A stretch of DNA of 64,000 bases, from NCBI RefSeq assembly GCF_011742925.1, contig NZ_WAEL01000003.1, forward strand, positions 186,001 to 250,000, given 5' to 3'. Below the pieces are notes generated by a model. The model saw nothing but the letters and a program-made list of their open reading frames with translations, was not told the origin of the DNA and did not search any database. The translations under genes and the position numbers were made by a program. Below, piece after piece: positions 39,382 to 48,345 of the stretch. The DNA comes from Fibrivirga algicola (lineage in GTDB: Bacteria > Bacteroidota > Bacteroidia > Cytophagales > Spirosomataceae). Numbering within the stretch: position 1 is the stretch's first letter; each line of letters begins with the position of its first letter.

Positions 39382-40208
39382 TATTCTAGTGTTGTTTCAT
39401 TCTTTAAACTTTCTTTCACTTCGTTGAAGACGCGGCCGAATCGAGTCTTCTGACTGGGTTGATCAGTCGCTGATGAAGCATTTGCCATCACTTCGCCATT
39501 TTTCAACTGTTTTAATTTTCCAAATAGTCCTGTCAAGCCATTTGCATGAGCTTTAGGATCGGCTGTCGTTTCTTCTCTGGTAAGTCCCAGTGTTCTTTCA
39601 ACCTGTGGTTCAGCAATAGTCAACACAATAGTCCGCTCAACCGCTTTCTTTCTAGTAGAAATCTGATCGACACTAATAGCAGCAGTTGGGGCCGCAGCCA
39701 GTACTGGCTTATCCGTGGGCTGTTGAATTTCTAGTGGTTTAATTCCGGTTGCCTGCTCAGTAGACTTACGCGCCATTATCGGAGCGTCTTCGACAGCCCT
39801 CCTTTTGTTTACCTGTTTATCTTCTTCGTAATCTGGGTACGTTGCGGCCACTCCACTCACGTTGCTGTCGGTTACACCCCCACTGGTATGTGGTAATGAG
39901 GTAACCGTACGGGCAGTTGGCCTTGTCTCAACTTTTGCGTTGAGCTCCGTTTTCGCCGGTAACTGTTTTTTTGTTAGTGATTCGCTTATCTGTTCTTCTG
40001 ACTTTTCTGTCGCTATTAAGAACCAAATCACTGTTACCACAGAAGCCGCGTATCCTACATACCACCACATTCCAACTGGCCGACGGCGGACTGGTAAAGG
40101 CTTAGCACCTAAACGATGTTGCAGCTGATTATAAACATCGGGGCTAACAGGCGCTTCAGCCTCACGCAACTTTCGGGCAAAGAGATCATCAACTGGCTGC
40201 TTTTCCAT
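39381..40208 (-). CDS. Membrane protein in anti-sigma factor position
   Basis: A protein of about 275 residues with a cytoplasmic N-terminal part (MEKQPVDDLFARKLREAEAPVSPDVYNQLQHRLG), one membrane segment at residues 47-67, and a long low-complexity periplasmic tail. The reading frame is open further upstream to 40304, but ATG 40208 is the likely start because it overlaps the end of the sigma gene by 20 bases and begins a sensible protein. Position right after an ECF sigma gene and the short N-terminal domain plus one helix fit an anti-sigma regulator. No zinc-binding HxxxCxxC motif is seen, so the role is inference. Confidence 0.7.
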   Translation of the reverse strand: MEKQPVDDLFARKLREAEAPVSPDVYNQLQHRLGAKPLPVRRRPVGMWWYVGYAASVVTVIWFLIATEKSEEQISESLTKKQLPAKTELNAKVETRPTARTVTSLPHTSGGVTDSNVSGVAATYPDYEEDKQVNKRRAVEDAPIMARKSTEQATGIKPLEIQQPTDKPVLAAAPTAAISVDQISTRKKAVERTIVLTIAEPQVERTLGLTREETTADPKAHANGLTGLFGKLKQLKNGEVMANASSATDQPSQKTRFGRVFNEVKESLKNETTLE

Positions 40209-40779
40209 ATATCGATGCCGATTTACTATCGGCTTCAAGCGTTCTGACTTTTTGTTGTAACAAGGCTCTTGCCCGCGACAGTTGCGACTTAGAGGTTCCC
40301 TCACTTATACCCGTTAAGGCAGCAATCTCAGCGTGTGAATATCCTTCGATGGCGTAGAGGTTAAATACAGTTCGATAACCGTCGGGAAGTTGAGCGACCA
40401 AGCGAAGCAGATCGTCTGTCTGAAGATTTTCATCTGCCCATTGGTAGTCCGGCTCCTCTACTACATTGTCAATTGGTATTTCCTTACGTAGTGACTTATT
40501 TTTCCTGAGAAACATCAATGACTCCGTAACCATAATTCGGCGTACCCAGCCTTCAAAACTCCCTTCATTTCTATACTGACTTACCCGTTCAAATACACGC
40601 ATAAACGATTCAATCAGTACATCCTCTGCGTCGGCCTGATTGGCAACGTACCTAAGGCACACAGCCATCATCTTGGTTGCATAGCGCTCATATGTAATCT
40701 TTTGCGCACGTGCCTCTCCCCGTTGCAACGCAACTACCAATTGACTTTCCGACAGGTAGTATGGGATAGAGAGAGCCAT
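40189..40779 (-). CDS. ECF-type RNA polymerase sigma factor
   Basis: A 196-residue sigma factor with only regions 2 and 4. Region 2 includes RYVANQADAEDVLIESFMRVFERVSQYRNEGSFEGWVRRIMVTESLMFLRKNK. Region 4 has LPDGYRTVFNLYAIEGYSHAEIAALTGISEGTSKSQLSRARALLQQKV, the helix-turn-helix that reads the -35 element. It is the first gene of a three-gene unit with an anti-sigma-like membrane protein and an outer-membrane barrel, suggesting control by envelope state. Confidence 0.94.
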   Translation of the reverse strand: MALSIPYYLSESQLVVALQRGEARAQKITYERYATKMMAVCLRYVANQADAEDVLIESFMRVFERVSQYRNEGSFEGWVRRIMVTESLMFLRKNKSLRKEIPIDNVVEEPDYQWADENLQTDDLLRLVAQLPDGYRTVFNLYAIEGYSHAEIAALTGISEGTSKSQLSRARALLQQKVRTLEADSKSASIYGKAAS

Positions 40780-40825
40780 TATCTACTTCATTTACAAGCA
40801 AGATGCATTTCCCCTTATTCAGGTT

Positions 40826-40879
40826 GCATGCAAACTAAAAATCCCGACCTGTATAGATCGGGATTTTTAGTTTGCATGC
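40826..40879 (-). terminator. Terminator of the respiratory operon, 22-bp hairpin
   Basis: Arms 40826-40847 and 40858-40879 are perfect 22-base complements with a 10-base loop. The core ATCCCGA is bordered by A/T runs giving a T-tract on either strand. It begins 4 bases after the DUF983 stop and lies just before the sigma-factor gene. Confidence 0.88.
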
Positions 40880-40882
40880 TAT

Positions 40883-41260
40883 TTATAAGTTGGGATTATA
40901 CTTTATACCAGCTACGTAATGCAGCCAGATAACTCTGGATAATCGAAAGTTTATAGCAGATATTAACACGACAGCAATCGATATGACCAGTGAATACACC
41001 CAACCAGCCGGATTGTTTCCTACGTAGAATAGCAAGAAGCCCAATACTAGGGCAAGCCCACCTGAGAATGCATAGCTGACGTACATAGCACCAATGAAAT
41101 ACCCAGGCTCTACTTCAAAACGCAACTTACAGTGTGGACAAAACTCATTCATTTTGCCAAAGCCTATTGGAGCGTATAGCGGAGTCTGAAAGATCTTACC
41201 CTGCCTACATCTGGGACAAAGCCCCCTTGACACGGCTTGAAATTTTGATACGTTGGGCAT
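40883..41260 (-). CDS. DUF983 family membrane protein
   Basis: A 125-residue protein with an N-terminal zinc-ribbon-like part bearing two Cys pairs (LCPRCRQGKIF and FCPHCKLRFEVEPGYFIGAMYVSYAF), followed by two membrane segments (LALVLGFLLFYVG and WVYSLVISIAVVLISAINF). DUF983 genes commonly close cytochrome oxidase operons. The function is not established; help in oxidase assembly is inferred from context. Its start lies inside the preceding gene, a 56-base overlap in another frame. Confidence 0.85.
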   Translation of the reverse strand: MPNVSKFQAVSRGLCPRCRQGKIFQTPLYAPIGFGKMNEFCPHCKLRFEVEPGYFIGAMYVSYAFSGGLALVLGFLLFYVGNNPAGWVYSLVISIAVVLISAINFRLSRVIWLHYVAGIKYNPNL

Positions 41261-41486
41261 GTTCTTTTTTACTAGTGCGATACCACATGTAACTAATTCC
41301 AGCTACAATTAGGTAAGGTGCTGCCAGCAGATATAGAATTCCGAAATTTAAATCTGAAGCGACTACGCTACGCCCGTTGCTTACGGTACTCTCAACAGTA
41401 GCCCGGCACATAGCACATTGAGCCAGTACGTCAGGCCCAAAGCACATAAATAGTGCAGTTACGATTACCCATCCCCACTTCTTCAT
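41205..41486 (-). CDS. Small membrane protein with CxxC motif, oxidase operon
   Basis: A 93-residue protein with a signal peptide (MKKWGWVIVTALFMCFGPDVLAQ), then QCAMCRATVESTVSNG with a CxxC pair directly at the mature start, and one membrane segment (ILYLLAAPYLIVAGISYMWY) with a basic tail. I recognise no named family. Position between DUF420 and DUF983 genes in the oxidase operon and the exposed CxxC suggest a thiol or metal role in oxidase assembly, which is inference only. It overlaps the DUF983 gene by 56 bases. Confidence 0.75.
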   Translation of the reverse strand: MKKWGWVIVTALFMCFGPDVLAQCAMCRATVESTVSNGRSVVASDLNFGILYLLAAPYLIVAGISYMWYRTSKKEHAQRIKISSRVKGALSQM

Positions 41487-41502
41487 TTGCTTGTTACGTT
41501 GA

Positions 41503-42048
41503 TTAATGTGTGTAATAAGGCTTAATCATTAAATAGACTATCACACCTGTAGTACTTACATATAGCCAGATTGGTAATGCCCAAAGTGTCATTTTCTTGT
41601 GTAGAACGAATTGTTTGGTTAGGGCAAAGTAGACAGCTCTCAACACAAACCACAACACAACAACTGACAAGGCAATATGCGAGATCAACAAAAAGTAATA
41701 TACCGGACGTACCCATCCCTCGCCGCCAAACGACGTTGATTCATTTGAAATATGATACAGTACGTAGGCGACCAGAAAGAAGGCACCAAGTGTAAATGCA
41801 GCTGTCATAGTTCGCCGATGAGCCACTACATTCTTCTGACGAATAAAATAATATCCTACGACTAATAACACCGATGTTAGTGAATTGATTACACCGTTAA
41901 TATGTGGCAGGTACGTTGTCCAGGTACCTAGCTCAAATTTTTGTCGGATACCCAGTATCAATGCAACAACCACTGGGATGGCTATCGACACGACATTGAT
42001 AAGACGGTTAGCGTTCTTCTCTTTTTGTAGTACTGTGGTGGTTTCCAT
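41503..42048 (-). CDS. DUF420 family membrane protein
   Basis: A 181-residue membrane protein with about five segments and conserved histidines in LPHINGVINSLTSVLLVVGYYFIRQKNVVAHRRTM and LLISHIALSVVVL. This is the DUF420 pattern (CtaM-like in other bacteria), a family needed for cytochrome aa3 oxidase assembly in some Gram-positives. It follows the sco gene by 3 bases, which fits an assembly role here. Confidence 0.88.
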   Translation of the reverse strand: METTTVLQKEKNANRLINVVSIAIPVVVALILGIRQKFELGTWTTYLPHINGVINSLTSVLLVVGYYFIRQKNVVAHRRTMTAAFTLGAFFLVAYVLYHISNESTSFGGEGWVRPVYYFLLISHIALSVVVLWFVLRAVYFALTKQFVLHKKMTLWALPIWLYVSTTGVIVYLMIKPYYTH

Positions 42049-42051
42049 GTG

Positions 42052-42765
42052 TTACGTCTGCTTGCTATAGATGTCAAAAAGCACCCGGATTTCAGCAATA
42101 AGCCGATCAACGTCTTTTTTGTCCGTTCCGTCGTAGAAACCTCGGATGATTCCTTCCTTATCTACTAAAACCAACTTTTCGCTATGTATAAAAGTTTCGT
42201 CTGGTTTCCCGTAACTAACTCCGTGATCAACAACGGGTAAGAAGTAGCCTCGTTGAGCCAGATTATAGATCTGCGCTTTATCTCCTGTCAGAAAATACCA
42301 CGTTCCAGCTTTAGCACCTACTTTCTTTGCATAAGCTTTCAACTGCTTTGGTTTATCATTTTCAGGATCGACCGAATATGACAAAAACGCCAGATCATCA
42401 CGTTCCTTAAAAATTTCCTGCACCCTACTCAAGCTTGATTGTAATATGGGACAAATAGTGCCGCAACGTGTAAAAAAGAAATCAGCCACGTGGATCTTTC
42501 CCTTGATGATTGTCTGGTCAACGGCCTGGCTATCCTGGTCAATTAGGGAAAAACCAGGAACATGTCTATAGAGTGTATCCTGTTGCGTCTCACCATTCAA
42601 GCCTGTGATACTATGCATAACCGGCGACCCATTTGTAGAATCAATTACCGGTATGTACCTGGGTAATGTGTAATGATTCTGCGTACATGCTCTAAGCATT
42701 ATGTACGCAAAAGCCGGGACCATCAACGTTACGATGAGAGTCCCGGCTTTGCGGAAGTTGTTCAT
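42052..42765 (-). CDS. SCO family copper chaperone for cytochrome oxidase
   Basis: A 237-residue SCO1/SenC protein anchored by one N-terminal segment, with a periplasmic thioredoxin-fold domain. The copper ligands are present: CGTIC at 101-105 and His194 in ETFIHSEKLVLVDKEG. It would insert or reduce the CuA site of subunit II. It lies 3 bases after coxIV and 3 before DUF420. Confidence 0.93.
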   Translation of the reverse strand: MNNFRKAGTLIVTLMVPAFAYIMLRACTQNHYTLPRYIPVIDSTNGSPVMHSITGLNGETQQDTLYRHVPGFSLIDQDSQAVDQTIIKGKIHVADFFFTRCGTICPILQSSLSRVQEIFKERDDLAFLSYSVDPENDKPKQLKAYAKKVGAKAGTWYFLTGDKAQIYNLAQRGYFLPVVDHGVSYGKPDETFIHSEKLVLVDKEGIIRGFYDGTDKKDVDRLIAEIRVLFDIYSKQT

Positions 42766-42768
42766 TGG

Positions 42769-43101
42769 TTATCTCAATTGGAAAATCGAGCCGCCTTCAT
42801 ACATCAAAGCGATAAGCAACCAGATAATGAAAATGATTGGAAGCATAATAGCCCAGATCAAGCTTTTTACTTCGTGTTTCAAGTGCATGAACTCGGCCAC
42901 GATATAAAAAGCTTTAATAATCGTCATGCCTACAAAGATGAAGACCCGCAATGGACCGGCCGTCATCGTAAATGCAATTAGAAATTCAAATGCTGTTATA
43001 ACGCACAAAATGATGAATGTACGCCAAATCAGTTTGGTATTAGCAGGTGGTGGAGCCACGTCGGTTCCGCCATGATTGTCGGTATATGGTGTATTTGCCA
43101 T
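42769..43101 (-). CDS. Cytochrome c oxidase subunit IV
   Basis: A 110-residue protein with three membrane segments and the pattern of bacterial oxidase subunit IV: LIWRTFIILCVITAFEFLIAF, VFIFVGMTIIKAFYIVAEFMHLKHEVKSLIWAIMLPIIFIIWLLIALMYEG. It is an accessory subunit placed between the second coxIII gene and sco. Confidence 0.9.
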   Translation of the reverse strand: MANTPYTDNHGGTDVAPPPANTKLIWRTFIILCVITAFEFLIAFTMTAGPLRVFIFVGMTIIKAFYIVAEFMHLKHEVKSLIWAIMLPIIFIIWLLIALMYEGGSIFQLR

Positions 43102-43119
43102 TGTCGTAGAGGAAAGCGA

Positions 43120-43902
43120 TTAAACGAGGTAGAAGAACGTAAAGACGAAGACCCAAACCAGATCGACAAAGTGCCAGTAAAGACCTACTTTTTCGACCAT
43201 CTCGTAATGCCCACGTCGCTCATACATTCCAGTCGATGTACGATAAAAAATCAGGATATTCAAAATAACACCTGATAATACGTGCGTACCATGAAAACCT
43301 GTGATAAAGAAGAACAAATCAGCAAAGGCTGGAGGACCATACTGATTCTCTGTCAGGTTTGCGCCAAAGATAGTCCGCTCAACCCATGTACCGCTTACCA
43401 ACTCACGAACTGTATTTCCTTCTTCTGTTCCATGTATAAAGTGAGACCATTCCCAAGCTTGGCTGCTTAAAAAAGCAATTCCGCCCAGAATCGTCCAAAG
43501 CATGTACTTCTCAACATCTTGGCGATCGCGACGATGACCAGCCTCTACCGCCAATACCATCGTAACTGACGAGAAAATGAGAATGAATGTCATCAGACCT
43601 ACAAATACTAGAGGCAACTGCGAACCATGAAAAAATGGAAACGCATTGAACACTTGATCCGGAATAGGCCAATAAATATTCGAAAAATGGAATGGAGTAC
43701 CATGAATACTCGGATCATAAGCTGGATAGCTATACCGGATCAGACCATAGGTAACCAACAATGCCGAAAAAGTAAATGTATCTGATATGAGGAAAAACCA
43801 CATCATCAGTTTACCATAACTGGCATTCATGGGTTCAACGCCCCCCATCCAGGCTTTCTTATCGAATACTACTGACTCGTCAGTTGTTGCTGTAGCCGCC
43901 AT
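43120..43902 (-). CDS. Cytochrome c oxidase subunit III (second copy, long form)
   Basis: A 260-residue heme-copper oxidase subunit III with about seven membrane segments. It shows KLMMWFFLISDTFTFSALLVTYGLIRY, SQAWEWSHFIH, FFITGFHGTHVLSGVILNIL and the C-terminal VEKVGLYWHFVDLVWVFVFTFFYLV, all family landmarks. A second, shorter subunit III gene precedes it by 15 bases. Two such genes in tandem are usual in Bacteroidota alternative-complex-III/oxidase operons. Confidence 0.95.
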   Translation of the reverse strand: MAATATTDESVVFDKKAWMGGVEPMNASYGKLMMWFFLISDTFTFSALLVTYGLIRYSYPAYDPSIHGTPFHFSNIYWPIPDQVFNAFPFFHGSQLPLVFVGLMTFILIFSSVTMVLAVEAGHRRDRQDVEKYMLWTILGGIAFLSSQAWEWSHFIHGTEEGNTVRELVSGTWVERTIFGANLTENQYGPPAFADLFFFITGFHGTHVLSGVILNILIFYRTSTGMYERRGHYEMVEKVGLYWHFVDLVWVFVFTFFYLV

Positions 43903-43917
43903 GCGTCCGTGAGCTGA

Positions 43918-44520
43918 TTAATGGAAATAAAGTAAAAAGAAATACAGGTAGATCCAGAGCACATCCAGAAAATGCCAATATGTCGAAGCCACCTGTACCT
44001 GTTCAAGCGACTTGGCATGTATTCGTAATTTAAAAGCTGCCCTAAGGGCAAACACTAATACTATCAATCCTGAGATTAAGTGAAACGCATGCATGCCTGT
44101 GAAGACATAGATGAACGATCCAGCTGGATTGCCAACAAAGTAAACGTTGTTCTGAACCAACTCAGCCCATCCCTGAAACTGCATGTACAGAAATAGCATT
44201 CCAAGCGCAAAAGTAATAGATATAGCTATCCTTAGCGCGTTGAAATTGTCTTTTTTAGCAGCCAAATAGGCCCAGTGCATAGTGATACTACTCACTATCA
44301 ACACAACGGTGCTATAACCGAAGATAGCTGGCACAGTAAACTCCAACCAGTTACCCTCTGCCCTACGCACAAGATAGGCACTTGTAAATGAGGCAAACAG
44401 CATCAGAATGCTTACAATGAACAACCAGAGAATGAACTTCCGTGGGTTCACAGAAAGTGTCTCTTCAGGCTCCTCTTCGAGCCATTTTATTTCTTCCGTT
44501 TCTTCTTTCATGTTAAACAC
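43918..44520 (-). CDS. Cytochrome c oxidase subunit III (first copy, short form)
   Basis: A 200-residue subunit III with about five membrane segments. Landmarks are RKFILWLFIVSILMLFASFTSAYLVR, MHWAYLAAKKDNF, FIYVFTGMHAFHLISGLIVLVFAL and VASTYWHFLDVLWIYLYFFLLYF. It is markedly shorter than the downstream copy. Its start overlaps the end of ctaB by 8 bases, indicating coupled translation. Confidence 0.93.
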   Translation of the reverse strand: MFNMKEETEEIKWLEEEPEETLSVNPRKFILWLFIVSILMLFASFTSAYLVRRAEGNWLEFTVPAIFGYSTVVLIVSSITMHWAYLAAKKDNFNALRIAISITFALGMLFLYMQFQGWAELVQNNVYFVGNPAGSFIYVFTGMHAFHLISGLIVLVFALRAAFKLRIHAKSLEQVQVASTYWHFLDVLWIYLYFFLLYFH

Positions 44521-45418
44521 GATCTAAAACAAACGCGATTTGGACAATTGGTAGGTAGGCAAATGCGGCAAACATAAGGCGTTTCGCCGTGGCTATATCT
44601 GGGTTTCTTACTAATCCAATATTAAGCCACACTAATAGAACCGCTGCAAGTACTGATACAATAGATGAAACCATTCCGATGTATCCCCAAAAGAAGGGCA
44701 TCACTCCCAGTGGTATCAGCCAAACTGTAAAACTCAAAATAACCAGAGCCGTCTTGGCTGTCGCTGGTCTTTTCAGAGGCAGGAGCTTAAAGCCTGCCTT
44801 CGCGTAATCATCATCCAGCACCCACGCTACAGCCCAAAAATGGGTAAATTGCCAAATAAATTGAACAGCAAATAACCAAAAAGCTTCAGTACTCATTGTC
44901 CCTGTGAAAGCCACCCAACCAATTAACGGTGGTAAACCGCCAGGTATGGCGCCAACATAAACAGCAATAGATCCAACCCGCTTAAGTGGTGTGTAGACGA
45001 ACCCATACAACAAAAAGGAAACGAATGAGATACCGGCTGTAAGAGGATTAAACCAGAGCGTTTGAACGAATAAACCGATGAAAAGAAGTACAGCAACAAA
45101 TACAATAGCACGCTCCTTACTGATACGACCCGTAGGAAGCGGTCTGCTTCCTGTGCGCTTCATCATTCGGTCAAACTCAACTTCTAAAACCTGATTAACC
45201 GCATTGGCTGCGCCTGTAATCAACAAACCGCTCACTGCGAATAATAGAATTTGCGCAATCGAATAGGGACGTGTAGCAGCCATCAAGTATCCAAGTACTG
45301 CAGAAAATCCAACCAACGACGATAGCCTCAACTTTGTCAGCGCAAGGTAATCCAGCCAAGATGCCTTGCTGGATTTACTAGCTGGTGTCATTATCGGCTG
45401 CTCAACAGATGAATTCAT
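44513..45418 (-). CDS. ctaB: Protoheme IX farnesyltransferase (heme O synthase)
   Basis: A 301-residue membrane prenyltransferase of the UbiA family that converts heme B to heme O. The Asp-rich motif NAVNQVLEVEFDRMMKRTGSRPLP and a second polar loop WAVAWVLDDDYAKAGFKLLP are present, with about nine membrane segments. It supplies the substrate for the heme A synthase encoded immediately upstream (4-base ATGA-type overlap). Confidence 0.96.
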   Translation of the reverse strand: MNSSVEQPIMTPASKSSKASWLDYLALTKLRLSSLVGFSAVLGYLMAATRPYSIAQILLFAVSGLLITGAANAVNQVLEVEFDRMMKRTGSRPLPTGRISKERAIVFVAVLLFIGLFVQTLWFNPLTAGISFVSFLLYGFVYTPLKRVGSIAVYVGAIPGGLPPLIGWVAFTGTMSTEAFWLFAVQFIWQFTHFWAVAWVLDDDYAKAGFKLLPLKRPATAKTALVILSFTVWLIPLGVMPFFWGYIGMVSSIVSVLAAVLLVWLNIGLVRNPDIATAKRLMFAAFAYLPIVQIAFVLDRV

Positions 45419-46458
45419 AACGTGGTTACAGATCCAGATTCGTCCACATGTGTTAACGACAAATCTGTTGTGCTTTTCATTAGCACATTCCTAAAAGAAA
45501 ACAGGATTACAACGAATTGAATTCCTAAGGAAACTACAGCTAATGTAAGATGAACTGGCTGAGCCCAAGCTGGGATAGCAAAATATGCCATAATAGCTCC
45601 TGTAAGTATCTCTACGACCAGTAAACTACCCGTTGCAATTGCCATTCGTCGAATTGGATTGCCTTTCTTTAATTGTTTACTTACTGGAACAATCCAAAGA
45701 AGCTGACAAATAAGTACAATTAGTGAGAAGCTTCTGTGCACGTAGAACCGTATATCAAGTTCTTCCACCCATCGGAATCGCTGCAATTCCCCGAGTTTGT
45801 TTGCTACTTCATCAACTGTCTCCCTTACCTGTGTACCAAGTAGTATCTGAATCAGAAGTAAGCCAGAACTTATCAGTAACCACCTGTTACTTGCTTTAGA
45901 CAACTGAAATGTCTGTGCCGATACTGACAATGATTGAATCTGGGTACGTGCTACTACGTAAAGAAGTACACCCACGATTATGATGGCTAATAACATATGT
46001 AATGTTATTAGCCAAGCCGCTAAAACGCTCGACACAACTTTCGCACCTAGCCAACCCTGAAAACCAACAAGTAATAGGGCTAAAAAACTATAGCCTACAA
46101 TGGCGCGGTCACGCTGCCAGTAGGCTATAGCAGATGCTACAAATGTGATGAATATGAATACCCCGATTAACGCTCCCAACAATCTGTTCAAATACTCGAT
46201 CCATGTCTTTACAGCATTGAATTCTGTATTTGCGTACCCACGGTGACTATAAATCTCTTGATAGTTCGCAGGAAGCTGTGATACATCAGTTGGTGGTACC
46301 CACTGTCCAAAGCATTTTGGCCAATCTGGACATCCCATCCCGGCGCCGGTACTCCTAACCACACCTCCCACCAAAATAAGCAGGAAGACAGCAATTACGG
46401 TTAGAAGTGCCAGGCGCCGAAACGAGTGTTCATTAATGGGGCTGCTTGAACTGATCAT
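45415..46458 (-). CDS. ctaA: Heme A synthase, COX15/CtaA family
   Basis: A protein of about 347 residues with eight membrane segments that oxidises heme O to heme A. Conserved segments are LVGGVVRSTGAGMGCPDWPKCFGQWVPPT, EYLNRLLGALIGVF, GWLGAKVVSSVLAAWLITLHMLLA, LLIQILLGTQVRETVDEV, IRFYVHRSFSLIVL and WAQPVHLTLAVVSLGIQ, with histidines for heme. An in-frame ATG at 46476 is an alternative start; I choose 46458. Either overlaps the end of coxI. Confidence 0.94.
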   Translation of the reverse strand: MISSSSPINEHSFRRLALLTVIAVFLLILVGGVVRSTGAGMGCPDWPKCFGQWVPPTDVSQLPANYQEIYSHRGYANTEFNAVKTWIEYLNRLLGALIGVFIFITFVASAIAYWQRDRAIVGYSFLALLLVGFQGWLGAKVVSSVLAAWLITLHMLLAIIIVGVLLYVVARTQIQSLSVSAQTFQLSKASNRWLLISSGLLLIQILLGTQVRETVDEVANKLGELQRFRWVEELDIRFYVHRSFSLIVLICQLLWIVPVSKQLKKGNPIRRMAIATGSLLVVEILTGAIMAYFAIPAWAQPVHLTLAVVSLGIQFVVILFSFRNVLMKSTTDLSLTHVDESGSVTTL

Positions 46459-48319
46459 TGAAGTTTTGGGCTTCAATCGCTTTTTCCAACGAAATCAATT
46501 CTTTCTCGTGCGGAAGATTAGATTCTGGAGTCTGCGAATAAGGTACGTTCTGAGGAATGAAATCCTCTGTTGCGCCCGGCTTGCTGTAATCATATGGCCA
46601 ACGATACACGGCAGGAATTTCGCCTACCCAGTTACCATGCCCAGGTACAACTGGCGTAGTCCATTCCAATGTGTTCGATTTCCATGGGTTCTGAGAAGCG
46701 CGTTTCCCCTTGATTAAGCTATAAATGAAGTTATATAAGAAGAGGAACTGCGCTGAGAACGTAATGATTGCCGCGATACTAATGAAGGCATTCATATCCT
46801 GGAAGATGTTCTTAGTAAAGTCGTTGCTTGTGAAGCTGTAGTAACGACGTGGGAACCCAGCAATACCAATGTAATGCATTGGGAAGAACACACAATATAT
46901 ACCAATAAAAGTAAGCCAGAAGTGAACGTACCCAAGCTTATCGTTCATCATACGACCAAACATTTTGGGGAACCAATGGTATACACCAGCCAAAAGACCG
47001 AACGCAGATGAAGCACCCATTACTAAGTGGAAGTGGGCTACAACGAAATACGTATCATGCAATTGAATATCCAGTGCGGCATTACCCAGAATCAGACCTG
47101 TAACACCTCCAGATATAAAGAAGGATACCAGACCGATTGAGAACAGCATTGCTGGCGTAAACCGAATGTTACCGCGCCACAGTGTTGTGATGTAGTTAAA
47201 CGCTTTTACTGCTGAGGGCACAGCAATAATCAGCGTCAGAAACATAAATACAGATCCCAGGAAGGGATTCATACCCGTCACAAACATATGGTGAGCCCAT
47301 ACAATGAACGCAAGGAAAGCAATACCCATCATTGACGCAATCATGGCACGATAACCGAAGATAGGCTTACGTGAATTTGTTGCAATGATTTCAGATGTGA
47401 TACCAAGAGCTGGTAACATCACGATATATACTTCTGGGTGACCGAGGAACCAAAATAAGTGCTGGAACAGAATAGGGCTACCACCTACGTTTGGCAATGC
47501 CTCTCCAGCGATATAGATATCAGATAAGAAGAAGCTGGTACCAAAACTACGGTCAAAAATCAGCAGCAATGCAGCTGAAAGTAGAACAGGGAATGATATA
47601 AGGCCAAGAACCGCTGTAAGGAAGAATGCCCAGATTGTCAGCGGAAGCTTACTAAATGACATACCCCGTGTCCGCAGATTAATTACTGTCGTGATGTAGT
47701 TAATACCGCCTAACAATTGCGACACAATAAAGAAAGCCATGCTTACCAACCACAAAGTCATACCCATTTCTGAGCCTTTGTGGGCTTGTGGTAACGCACT
47801 TAGAGGTGGATAAACAACCCAACCACCTGCTGCAGGACCAGTTTCAAGGAAGATCGAGATGAACATCAACAAACCGGCCAGGAAAAAGAACCAATAAGAA
47901 AGCATGTTCATGAATCCCGAGGCCATGTCACGTGCCCCTACCTGCAATGGTATCAAGAAGTTACTGAACGTGCCACTTAATCCAGCAGTCAATACGAAGA
48001 ATACCATTATTGTACCGTGCATTGTGACGAGTGCCAAATAAAAGTCGGGGCTCAACTTTCCGCTTTCCTCGATCCAATTACCAATCAAGGGGCGCAACCA
48101 TTCTAATTTCATTTGGGGGAAACCCAACTGAAGCCGAAAGATTACAGAGAAGCTGATACCAATAACTGCCCAGAATATACCTGTAATCAGATACTGCTTG
48201 GCAATAGTTTTATGGTCTTCAGCGAAAACGTATTTGCGCCAAAAATTTAATTCATGCTCATGATGCTCATGTTCAGCCACATGAACACCGGCAGTTGAAA
48301 TTGCGTCTGTAGTTGCCAT
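46433..48319 (-). CDS. ctaD: Cytochrome c oxidase subunit I
   Basis: The 628-residue catalytic subunit with heme a and the heme a3-CuB centre. CuB and heme ligand regions are clear: FWFLGHPEVYIVMLPALGI with the His-Tyr pair, WAHHMFVTGMNP, and the C-terminal heme ligands in HDTYFVVAHFHLVMGA. The N-terminal heme a His is in LALVTMHGTIMVFFVLTAG. The sequence is of the A-type family. It follows coxII by 26 bases. Confidence 0.98.
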   Translation of the reverse strand: MATTDAISTAGVHVAEHEHHEHELNFWRKYVFAEDHKTIAKQYLITGIFWAVIGISFSVIFRLQLGFPQMKLEWLRPLIGNWIEESGKLSPDFYLALVTMHGTIMVFFVLTAGLSGTFSNFLIPLQVGARDMASGFMNMLSYWFFFLAGLLMFISIFLETGPAAGGWVVYPPLSALPQAHKGSEMGMTLWLVSMAFFIVSQLLGGINYITTVINLRTRGMSFSKLPLTIWAFFLTAVLGLISFPVLLSAALLLIFDRSFGTSFFLSDIYIAGEALPNVGGSPILFQHLFWFLGHPEVYIVMLPALGITSEIIATNSRKPIFGYRAMIASMMGIAFLAFIVWAHHMFVTGMNPFLGSVFMFLTLIIAVPSAVKAFNYITTLWRGNIRFTPAMLFSIGLVSFFISGGVTGLILGNAALDIQLHDTYFVVAHFHLVMGASSAFGLLAGVYHWFPKMFGRMMNDKLGYVHFWLTFIGIYCVFFPMHYIGIAGFPRRYYSFTSNDFTKNIFQDMNAFISIAAIITFSAQFLFLYNFIYSLIKGKRASQNPWKSNTLEWTTPVVPGHGNWVGEIPAVYRWPYDYSKPGATEDFIPQNVPYSQTPESNLPHEKELISLEKAIEAQNFNDQFKQPH

Positions 48320-48345
48320 TATTAGCGATTTGTTGATCTAAAGGA

